This document shows positions 21,456-30,830 of a stretch of DNA of 64,000 nt, one piece after another. Position numbers and translations under genes: made by a program. The notes under the pieces are model-generated. The model saw only the letters and a program-made list of their open reading frames with translations, was not told where the DNA came from and did not search any database. The stretch is from assembly GCF_964340395.1 (NCBI RefSeq), contig NC_135551.1:10891879-10955878 (forward strand), given 5' to 3'. Position 1 is the stretch's first letter. Every line of letters begins with the position of its first letter. The DNA is from Glandiceps talaboti (Eukaryota > Hemichordata > Enteropneusta > Spengelidae).

Positions 21456-23495
21456 ATGTATAATCTGTACCTTTTATTCATCGTTCTCCTGTCCATATAT
21501 GGCAGTACGCTGACAGCAGTGCCTTATATTCATGGCGGGCCTAAAGATTTCGACTTACACTTAAAAGGAGGCAAGAATAAAAAAATTAAACTTGATTGCT
21601 ATGTTGAAAACCTGGATTCCAATTACACAGTAATATGGACGAAGAACAATGATGTTATAAGTAACGGTGACGTCATACTTCAGAAGACTCGTGCTTATAC
21701 AGATTCCAGGTATGAAATAGTTACAGGAAGTTCTGGTCGGTACGGCTTAAGGGTTCAATCTGTGAATGAGACGACTATGTATAACGACAAAGGCTACTAC
21801 CAATGTTTAGTTGTAGAGAAAGGCAATACTAATAACACTGTAGCAGCATCATATACAGCAACTGTGAATATCTCCCTGGACCCTCGTTTACACCGTGTTA
21901 TATGTCGGATGAATAATGGCACTTATGCCAGAAAAAATAACAAAAAGGCAACTGAAAAGGTTAATGTAACACTGGGGTGCCGTGTTGATGCAAATGCAGA
22001 TCCAGAAATAGTTGTAAAGTTGTTCAAGAACGATAATATTGAACTGGAAACTATATCTACGTACTCATATTCGAGGAGGTACAATGTTAACACGATCGAT
22101 GTATCGTATGTATGGTATCCATCACCACAAGATCAGGAGATTAATTTTACCTGCGAAGCTGAACATCTATCATTTAAGAATAATATGTTACAGTGCAAAA
22201 TGGGACCATTCGGAGTCAAATATAAACCACGGGTAAAGATTGTACCCATCGATGGTAAGTTGATGATAGCTTCACAGTTTGACAGTGTAATGTTAGAATG
22301 CCAGGTGGAAGCATATCCGTACGTAAAGAGTTACACATGGAAGATCGGCGAAATATATGTTACAGATAGTGAGCAGTATTGTTACCATAACGACTCTAGA
22401 TGTATTACGATTGGACAGTTTGAAGCAAGTGCTAATGGAGATTACAATGTAACATGCTACGCCAAAAATAAAGTGGGGAAGAGTTCAGCGACTGTTGTCA
22501 TAGCAGTAACAATAGAACATCCTCCAAATATAGTTACAGCAGAGATAGAAAGTACGGCAAAATCAGAGTCTACAGTTTTCTCCAAAAGAATCACAGACGG
22601 GGTCAATTTTACACTCATTTCTGCGCCGACATCAGGTGTGAGTGAATTCGATGTTACACCAGGAAATAAAACGAAGTTGGATTCAGGAGACCAGATTGTC
22701 AACGTGCCAGTTGTAGTAGGGGTGGTCGGAGGTGGACTCCTTCTTTTGTGTATTTTAATATCTGTTGTTTGCTGTGTCAAATTACGGCGTACTATTAAAG
22801 AGAGGGGCGAGAATTCAGATAGAACATCCAAACGTCCAAACATGTCCACTATGAGGAGGAACATTGACGACAGAATAGAAACTCAACTTCCGACACCGGT
22901 TATGGAAATGGAGGCTGTGATACCAAACTCGGGAAATGGCCCGGATGATCGTAAAATAACAGGCATACAATCACAGGATGCAGACATCGAAAGTTTATAC
23001 GCAAAGCCAGTGAAATCAAAACCAACCGCCAAACTACATGTTGACAACTCGAAATCCTCCAAAGTTGCAAATATGGAAAAGAATGAAGTAGAATCTTCCA
23101 GGTTGGGACCATCAGCTGACCTCATTCATCCTAACGACGGTTTATTTCCTGGTGATGATCTTGAGAGAGGAATATCAGCTATTGACAAGAGTGATGTGGC
23201 AAGGAAAAACAATGTACAGTCTGATGTGGCAAAAGGGCAAACATCGTTGTCATGCCTACAAGACAATCCTCTATATGACCACTTTGATAAGTCAACAACC
23301 ATTGCTAAGAATGATGAGAACAACGGAAGTGGGGGAAAAACAAAGATAGTAGAAACTGCTACGACAAAACAACAATCAAAGAACGTTGAGGGTTTAACTT
23401 ATGCTGAATTAGACTTCACGGATTTACAACATGAACGAGGTTTCAAGAAACCAGCCATGACAGAGGAGACTTTGTATGCAGAGGTAAAACATTAG
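21456..23495 (+). CDS. Rec3: 3-Ig receptor with ITIM/ITSM tail (679 aa)
   Basis: Probable inhibitory partner of Rec1/Rec2. Signal peptide about 1-21. Ig1 (C48, C117), Ig2 (C175-C233 plus C150 and C247), Ig3 (C282, C334, with an extra C309). Stalk to ~412, membrane span ~415-440, then a tail of about 240 residues. The ectodomain is close to Rec2 until TPGNKTKL, just before the membrane; beyond that the sequence is unrelated to the ITAM tail. Tail motifs in order: Y515-AKP (YxxP, Crk-type), NPLY607 (PTB/endocytosis type), LTY649AEL (fits the ITIM S/I/V/L-x-Y-x-x-I/V/L) and TLY674AEV (fits the ITSM T-x-Y-x-x-V/I). The two last tyrosines are 25 residues apart, as in human PD-1 (Y223, Y248). Recruitment of SHP-type phosphatases is inferred from the motifs. 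Confidence 0.88.
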   Translation: MYNLYLLFIVLLSIYGSTLTAVPYIHGGPKDFDLHLKGGKNKKIKLDCYVENLDSNYTVIWTKNNDVISNGDVILQKTRAYTDSRYEIVTGSSGRYGLRVQSVNETTMYNDKGYYQCLVVEKGNTNNTVAASYTATVNISLDPRLHRVICRMNNGTYARKNNKKATEKVNVTLGCRVDANADPEIVVKLFKNDNIELETISTYSYSRRYNVNTIDVSYVWYPSPQDQEINFTCEAEHLSFKNNMLQCKMGPFGVKYKPRVKIVPIDGKLMIASQFDSVMLECQVEAYPYVKSYTWKIGEIYVTDSEQYCYHNDSRCITIGQFEASANGDYNVTCYAKNKVGKSSATVVIAVTIEHPPNIVTAEIESTAKSESTVFSKRITDGVNFTLISAPTSGVSEFDVTPGNKTKLDSGDQIVNVPVVVGVVGGGLLLLCILISVVCCVKLRRTIKERGENSDRTSKRPNMSTMRRNIDDRIETQLPTPVMEMEAVIPNSGNGPDDRKITGIQSQDADIESLYAKPVKSKPTAKLHVDNSKSSKVANMEKNEVESSRLGPSADLIHPNDGLFPGDDLERGISAIDKSDVARKNNVQSDVAKGQTSLSCLQDNPLYDHFDKSTTIAKNDENNGSGGKTKIVETATTKQQSKNVEGLTYAELDFTDLQHERGFKKPAMTEETLYAEVKH

Positions 23496-24222
23496 ATGTT
23501 GATTTGAACAGTTATTGTTTACCTTTGAATCGAAGTAATGTATGATAATCACCCGAGTTCAGATCATAACTTAATATAAAGCGGTAACTTTATCTCTATG
23601 TTATTAGGAGGCGTGCATGTAAAGTTCCAGAGAAAGGAATGCCTGGGGTAAACGTAACTTTGGTTAATAGTGGTGTACACTGAGACCAGCCTTATGACCG
23701 AACTCACAACATGAACAATTGCAATGTGTCACCCAAAGTCATTAGATGATATAAATTAACTATTCAAGCACAGCATATATATGACTCATTGGCGAATTAT
23801 AATCAGTTATACATAGACAGTTTAGAATTACAAATGTGAAAAATGACACTACCTGAATTTTAATCGATAAAATAAGAAATAGTCATGGAGGGGTTTTGGC
23901 TGGAAAATTATAAACGTGTGAATACATGACAAGTACGTACATATTGGAGCATAGGTACTCAAGTTTAAACTGTTGCATGCAACGAATTGGATTTTGTATA
24001 ACATTTTCAACTTGCAATCTTTGTAAAAAAAAAAAAAAAAGAATTATAAAAAAATCACCAATACCACTACTTTAAGTTTCACTATTACAGGAAAGAGTTG
24101 CACGTAATACGATATTGTACGATATGACTAAACTTAAATCTATGCAAGAGACAGTTAAGACTGGTGTGTGAATGTTTATATAGAAGAGACAGATTTGATA
24201 CAAATACATACCAGCTGTATAT

Positions 24223-24225
<3 letters not shown>

Positions 24226-24314
<89 letters not shown>
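24226..24314. repeat. (TA)n microsatellite, ~89 bp
   Basis: Uninterrupted alternating TA. Confidence 0.97.
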
Positions 24315-24317
<3 letters not shown>

Positions 24318-24846
24318 AACATTGTCAATATTCAAACACCTTTGAATAGTTCACGTACTAGTCTTTTTTCTATTCCTTACTTCAGATTTACTAGTAAGAG
24401 ATACAGCTCCTACAACCGACATTAATAATTGCCTACACTTGTAATAACCAGATTCCTCGTAACGATATTTCCATATTTTATTCTAGAATCAATATTTAAG
24501 AAACTCCTCAAATTATCCCAACTGACATGTGGGTGAATGGTCTTTCCGGCCATTAAAAATAAACTCTATATCTGCTAACAAATTCAAGATTTTGTTCAAG
24601 TTAGCTGGTTTAACACTTTTGGCATAGAGAATGGATAGTTTGGCAAAATGCCAATTTTAGATAGCGTTTATGAGGAAGTTTCCGTTTAGTAATGATGTCA
24701 ACTGAACTGGCGAAGACAGTAGGTGTATATTTAGGTTGTTCATAATCTGTTATTACTATATTAAATCGATTTTTCAGCCAAGGAAAATACTCATGACAAT
24801 ATATGGTTTACAAATGTCATCTCCTTTGTATAAATTTTACTTTTCT

Positions 24847-24975
24847 CTAGTTTCTGTTACCCAGACTCTCGCCGCTGGAGGCTCTGCCTACGAGACCTCC
24901 CCAAGCGAGAGACTTGCGTCTGGGTGGTCTTATAGAAGAGCACTCAGCGGCGAGAGTCTGGGTAACCGAGACGAA
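24847..24975. mobile_element. GC-rich hairpin element (MITE-like)
   Basis: A perfect 22-bp inverted repeat, GTTACCCAGACTCTCGCCGCTG at 24856-24877, pairs with 24945-24966. The interior is imperfectly self-complementary as well. It is much richer in GC than the AT-rich surroundings, which suggests insertion. Confidence 0.65.
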
Positions 24976-25971
24976 CTTTTCTCGGACATGTAGAAAGTCA
25001 AATGAACAATTTGTGTATTTTACATTGTGTGATGGAAACACATTAAGCCGTTACCTTAGTATATTATGTATCTATAGGTCAAACTTCCATACATAAATTA
25101 CACTCCTTGTCACAGAAAAGGCATTTGGGTGTTTAAGACGCATACAATTCAGGTCAAAATGCTTAGCAATAAGATTTTGCTCTGAAACAGAACACATTGT
25201 CAAAGGATGCTTCAATCTGAAAGAACATGGTTGTAAACAGTTGCATAAAACTCTCAAATGTGTAAAAAATAAAAAAATAAAAAAAAAATAGAAATTTGAG
25301 TGTCTCGAGCACCCATTATAACGTTTGTGACGAGGAACTACACGTACCCATGGTAACCACAGCATGATCCAAATCAAATGTACACTAGCACGATAAACAG
25401 TACATGGCTCGTCAAAAGATTATGATAGTGAACTTTTATTTACCCTGCACGCTTGCGTAGACTTTGAATAAAATGAATAAAATTCAAGAACGTGATGCTG
25501 ATAATGGTGTTTATGTTCGTTTTGAACAGTATTGTTTGTAATTTTAGAAAGCCATCCTATTCATGATCAGTGTACATGTATGACATCAACTGGCTGTTTC
25601 TAGCCGACACATCTGTGTAATATGTATAACCGAGGGGTTGAACGGAAGATTGGAGAGCTTTTTTACATTAACATGTAACAAATCATGCTGTTGAACTCTC
25701 ACATAGTCTGGACCTGTAGATACCGGAATGCTGCACAACAAGCGACAGGCATATATTTAGATATGGCGCAGTTTGCTAGGAACACATGGAAAAATATTGC
25801 ATTCTATTGTCTAGTAAGAACCACGTTTATGTGGCCTCCTTACACAATAGCTCACATTCACAAAACGAATTTCAAGTTCCTTTGCATTTCAAGTGCATGT
25901 AAAAACACAGGGTGCCCAGGCTCATTTAGTTCTGTTTACAAATATAAGCAAAACAAAATAAACATACAAGT

Positions 25972-26010
25972 AAACAAGCAAACAAACAAACAAACAAACA
26001 AACAAACAAA

Positions 26011-26041
<31 letters not shown>

Positions 26042-26070
26042 ACAAGTAAACAAACAAACAAACAAAATAA
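25972..26070. repeat. (AAAC)n/(AAAT)n microsatellite
   Basis: AAAC units, then a central AAAT block, then AAAC again. A run of 13 C follows at 26135-26147. Confidence 0.93.
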
Positions 26071-26816
26071 ACTGACAAATGAGTAGATACACACATGAGT
26101 AAACGACAACAAACCAACGAACACCCAAACACTGCCCCCCCCCCCCCGAAATGGTCACATATGGAAATAACCGACAAGGGTTGACACTGATCAAGTACTA
26201 TGAGTACGATTATAATTTTCATATCCTGAAAAAATGCCATAAATTGACTTCAGATCAGTCAAAAAGCCACCTCGCTAGAACAAATATGCTTAGAACTCAC
26301 ATTTTTACCGGCGAAATTGACAACTAAATGAACAGAAAGGCTGAAATCCCGACGATTTCTGAGTTGTTGCTCTGTGGTATCTTGTCATTTTTAAAGCTGG
26401 TTGCAAACGTTAAAAACACGCGGGCTACCTATATTTGAATATCCAATTTAAATATTCTGGTTACTTCATTCTATAACTTATGCGTAAATTGTGATAATTC
26501 AGACACTGAAGAATTTACGTCGAGATATCGTCATCTATCTTGGCTTTAGATCATTTGTTATATAGTTATATCGGATGCCATGTAACCCGGGTTACAATTA
26601 AAGGAATCGTGGTAGTTCAATATACATACCTTGCAAGTTCCACTTTTAGTGGTAATAGGGTATCTACGAGTCATAGAAATATATTTCTGAATTAAAAATT
26701 AAAATTACATGTGGACATAGTTGTGGTAATTATAGGGAGTCAAAAAGCAGACTGTACATGTGATGACTCTATAAGGTAAAATACAATGATGAGTGAGTGG
26801 ACGAGTGAATGAATCA

Positions 26817-26873
26817 ATCAGTCAGTCAGTCAGTCAGTCTATCAGTTAATCCTTCAGTCAGTGGGAGATTGGT

Positions 26874-26926
<53 letters not shown>

Positions 26927-26927
26927 C

Positions 26928-26969
<42 letters not shown>

Positions 26970-26982
26970 GAGACAGAGAGAC

Positions 26983-27039
<57 letters not shown>

Positions 27040-27106
27040 TCACATGAGAACATTCTCATGAACACTGAGTATGTGTGTGTGAGAGGGAGGGAGGGAGGGA
27101 GGGACG

Positions 27107-27186
<80 letters not shown>

Positions 27187-27236
27187 GCCAGACAGACAGA
27201 CAGACAGACAGATCACATGGGAACATTCTCATGAAC
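26817..27236. repeat. Compound purine minisatellite (GTCA, GA, CAGA), partly duplicated
   Basis: A (GTCA)n start is followed by (GA)n, (CAGA)n and GATCACATGAGAACATTC at about 27038, then a second GA-CAGA-GATCACATGGGAACATTC round ending at 27236. The period is about 173 bp. Long homopurine tracts with mirror symmetry can form triplex DNA. Confidence 0.9.
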
Positions 27237-27482
27237 ATATGGTAACTAAATAAATTGAGATAAATATTATTAAATAATATTTCCGCGTAGGTCTTTATAG
27301 CAATAACAGACTTAATAGTTTTATATTTGCGTATACAATTTCTTCTGCTATTGGTGGTATATGTCTTTAAAACATTTCTTGGTATTTATTAACCTAGGAA
27401 TTCGAAGGCAGCAAAAAATAAGCTTTCCACATTCTTTTTGACTGTGGGTTGCGTCGATATTACACAACATCTGATTCCCGGA

Positions 27483-27995
27483 CTATTTCATTATTTCATC
27501 GTCTCCATATGCGTCGTTTCGTATACAATCGCTCCTGGACACGTGATGCTCTTTATAGAGAGGGTTCACCAGCCAATACAAAACCGATAACTTTCTTTCT
27601 TCATCGTCATCATCATCATCCTTTTCTTCTTCTTCAGACTGTCCGTGACCACATTCTGTCGACTGGGGCTCACTGATAGCCGAACTTATTTTCCGCAAAG
27701 CGGCGTCAAGTAAACGCTCTGTAGGATGAGTGGAAGCTATTGACATCCCAGCCTGCGATGATTGCAATTCCCTTGCCAACCTTCCCTCTGTAACATTTGA
27801 CGAGCTAGTGACTTCCTCATCTAGTCGACCGTTTGGGTTTGATTTTATTACTGTTGCATACATCCCTTCAACGCCTGTTTCCCCTGATTTGAATTCAGTT
27901 ACTCGGTCATCTCTTGAGTTTGTTGTCATTATATTGAAGACATTTGTATTGTTGCTGGGGGATAGTTGTCTGCGCGTGCTGTATTGTGTAAAATA
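27483..27995 (-). pseudogene. Out-of-frame continuation of the Rec4 cytoplasmic tail
   Basis: An open frame shifted by one base relative to Rec4 begins upstream of the Rec4 stop (frame open from 27995) and runs about 170 codons. The composition is acidic and Ser-rich, with MYATV, VLYWLV and NPLY motifs like those of the other long receptor tails, so it is very likely the original tail. Rec4 and this frame overlap for 67 bases, which include a run of five C (GGGGG on the + strand, 27957-27961) where a one-base slip would join them. A sequencing error, a real frameshift mutation or a missed splice are all possible. Confidence 0.6.
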
Positions 27996-29545
27996 TTATC
28001 AACATGGGACATATGAAGATCTGTAAAGCTGTCATCGTTGACATGTTCTAGCGATTGACCATTCTCGACACGTGTATGTCTAGATTTTGTCGAGCAGACA
28101 ACAAATATTAGTAAAGTTAATATTACAAGTCCACCAACAACCCCTCCGAAAACGACGTGTATGTAGGATTTCGTAATCGTAGGCAACGTACTCTTTTGCG
28201 TTTTACCTTCTGTAGTAGCAGTGTCGAGGCTTCTTGTAGATTCGTCGAAAGCATATAGTGTTACTTTCTTAGTTTGAGTTGAAGTTGAGGTGTCAAGACC
28301 GTGGTCTTCATCGTCTGATTCAGTTGTACGGTATTCTACTTCATTGGTTGTACTAGGCATCGAAGCTGAGTTGCTCGTAAAGGACACGACATCGAGGGTT
28401 GCAGTCTCCGATACGTGAACGACAGTGTGCTCAGATCGTCTATCATAATTATGTGTGTTCGGTATCATAGCCGTCGTGGGATGAGCTATCCCCACCGTTA
28501 TAAGTAAAGACCCTGAACCTTTACCTATTGCATTTGCAGCATCACAAGTAAAATTGTGCGATCCGTTATCAGTAGTATCAAAGTAACCAATGTGAAGATA
28601 CCGGTGATTTGTGTAAAATCGAAACTGTTCAGTTCCTTGGACTTCGAGCCCATTTATTTTCCATACATAACTGTGAACAGGTGGATAAACTTGTACTTGA
28701 CATTCAAGTAGTATCCAATGAGATTGAGTACTGATCGTTGTGGATCCAGTATTTGATGACGCAATAGTTACATGTGGTCGTGGTTCATACATGATAATAA
28801 ATGGTCCGATTTGACATCTTTTGGTCGATTTGAATGTCGGATGCTCGGCTTTACACGTAAATGATGTGTTTTGATCATCTATTGAAGGATACCATGTATA
28901 CGAAGAATCAATATACGTGTTGTACATTGGGTATGATGCCGTGGTTTCTTGTGGAATACCACCTTTGTACATATACACATTTATGCGAGGGTCTGCCCTA
29001 CGGTCGACCCGGCAACTTATCGTCACGGGTTTAGCTTCCAATAATTCCGTTGATCGTAAATGTGCAAAATCGGTATTATTGATCAGGCAAATAACCCGTT
29101 TAAGATATGGCGCCAAGTAGATATACACATTCACCGTCGTTGATGCAGCAATCTCAGTAGCGTTTGCCTCTATGACGACACATTGATATTGGCCCCGGTC
29201 ATGTTGCATTGTTCCCTGGTTTACAAAGGAAACCTTCAGATTGTTTTGGCCGTAAAATCCTTTCACAATTTCGTACCTATCATCCGTGTACACACTGGTC
29301 TGTTGACGTATCACGCCATCTTCACTGATTACAGTACCGTTCTTTTTCCACGCCACTTTGTTGGTTGATTCCAGGTTTTTAACATAACAATTTAGGTTTA
29401 TCAACCCATTTATTCCTTGCTGCAAATGTAGGTTTACGTCTGTTGGTCCTTGCCAAATACTAGGCATCGCCGTCATCGTACCAACACACATGATGAATAA
29501 GATTACACGGAGGAAAGCCAGGGAACACATACTGTCCTTTCCCAT
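27929..29545 (-). CDS. Rec4: 3-Ig receptor on the minus strand (538 aa, tail cut short)
   Basis: Signal peptide about 1-27, then three Ig domains (NLNCYV...YQCVV; VTISC...SFTC with the extra pair VIC and RCQ; LLECQV...NFTCDA), a Ser/Thr/Asp-rich stalk, and a membrane span about 461-484 (HVVFGGVVGGLVILTLLIF). As read, the tail is only 54 residues and ends in TAA at 27929. The ectodomain is intermediate: it shares WKKNG and the IGPF signature with all members but has its own stalk. It is the only member of the cluster on this strand and lies head to head with Rec5, with 1285 bp between start codons. The longer ancestral tail continues in another frame downstream. No ITAM is present. Confidence 0.82.
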   Translation of the reverse strand: MGKDSMCSLAFLRVILFIMCVGTMTAMPSIWQGPTDVNLHLQQGINGLINLNCYVKNLESTNKVAWKKNGTVISEDGVIRQQTSVYTDDRYEIVKGFYGQNNLKVSFVNQGTMQHDRGQYQCVVIEANATEIAASTTVNVYIYLAPYLKRVICLINNTDFAHLRSTELLEAKPVTISCRVDRRADPRINVYMYKGGIPQETTASYPMYNTYIDSSYTWYPSIDDQNTSFTCKAEHPTFKSTKRCQIGPFIIMYEPRPHVTIASSNTGSTTISTQSHWILLECQVQVYPPVHSYVWKINGLEVQGTEQFRFYTNHRYLHIGYFDTTDNGSHNFTCDAANAIGKGSGSLLITVGIAHPTTAMIPNTHNYDRRSEHTVVHVSETATLDVVSFTSNSASMPSTTNEVEYRTTESDDEDHGLDTSTSTQTKKVTLYAFDESTRSLDTATTEGKTQKSTLPTITKSYIHVVFGGVVGGLVILTLLIFVVCSTKSRHTRVENGQSLEHVNDDSFTDLHMSHVDNILHNTARADNYPPATIQMSSI

Positions 29546-30830
29546 ATATCCTCACGCTGCTAAACGTTTTACTATATTCAAAATATAGGTGTTATCCACG
29601 AATAAGAAGTCGTCCATATCACAGTATGTAACATTATCTGAATCATGTCTCTACTTGGTGTTTTGTCATCGCCTGTCTAGATCTTCAACTAGAAATCCAC
29701 GAATACACAAAATATGATCTCGTCTTGAAGCGAAACACAAATAAATGAGACCTGCTCATAATTCTATAATGGCACCGAAACTCGACTTATGATATAATAA
29801 AACTGTTTATCATTGACACCATTAGGGTCACTTAAATGTTTAACCCGGAAATCGAATCAGATTGCCCTACTTTACACAACTGATAAATCATCCGATGGTA
29901 CTACTTACCTGCATGTACTTTTAATTATAATTCAAAAGTTCTCAATTTAAATTTAGGATTTAGAATAAAATCGGTGAAAAGAATCCATTTCAGCTCGATT
30001 AAACGTAGATGAGCATATCTTCAACAGATCAAAGTGATGGAATTCGTAGGAAAACTGGGCAAGTTGTGGTTGAAACGTAATGGTCTTGGATTTACGTAGA
30101 CTTTTGGTATATGCAGCATGTATAACTATGCATGCATGATCATGGAATAGTAAGCCAAGAAGCTCGCTAATGCATTTTGACAAACGAGATTTAAACTTGA
30201 ACTACAAGGATGCCATCTCGATGGCTGTGTTAATATATCCATGCATGATACTGGCCATGGGTCAGATTTGGGAAAGGCGCTCACTCCGATTCCATCATAA
30301 CAAAACTGAAAACAAACGACAATAGACAAAGACAATAGAGGTCAACAAAGCAGTCGAACCGTACTCATACATCATAGTTTAATCATAGACTCAACACGAC
30401 GGCATGTATGGTGACACAATGGCTTTGTTAACTTCAAGATGACATTACGTGCGAGTATTGATATGTAAATTCTCTTACCTAAATGACCTTAAGACAGGGT
30501 AGAGAACGTAGACAACTTTCAATGTTGGCAACTACTGAAGGGTGTCAATGCACACGGTGACATGGTATAACTTTATCTGCGGGAAAGATGAGTCTCCAGA
30601 TAGCTAAATGAACGGACGTTATCGTTGTAATGTAACGTTTGCGTACATAGAGAGATATTTAATCCCCAAAACACTTCAAGTCTCAGTGTACTTCCCTACC
30701 AACTACTACAATAACAACAACAACGTACGCGTTCTTAATGTGTTTAAGGAAGTGCACGTGAGTAGATGATATATGTGGTTTTGTATAATATGGACACAAA
30801 AATTATGTAAAGCTGTTATACCACACAAGC
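29546..30830. promoter_or_regulatory. Divergent Rec4/Rec5 intergenic region
   Basis: It must hold both promoters. The segment 30415-30500 (ATGGCTTTGTT ... TATTGATATGTAAATT ... ACCTAAATGACC ... AAGACAG, then AACGTAGACAAC) matches blocks about 370 bp upstream of Rec6 (37927-37995) and Rec9 (56790-56855). No TATA box can be assigned with confidence. Confidence 0.45.

Larger units (their letters stand above)
23496..27482. other. Intergenic between Rec3 and Rec4
   Basis: No gene seen. Simple repeats and one hairpin element are listed separately. The stretch 25080-25960 holds only short chance frames. The Rec3 3' flank does not resemble that of the ITAM genes. Confidence 0.55.

Noticed and set aside
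22457-23323. Antisense open frames within Rec3 and similar ones in Rec5, Rec8 and Rec9
   Set aside because: Shadows of the strongly supported sense genes, without domains of their own.
24856-24966. tRNA gene
   Set aside because: The hairpin has no A/B box promoter arrangement or cloverleaf; the arms form a single long stem.
27929-27995. Programmed -1 frameshifting in Rec4
   Set aside because: The shift direction fits, but TCCCCCA is not a good X-XXY-YYZ slippery site and no strong downstream structure is obvious; a plain indel is simpler.
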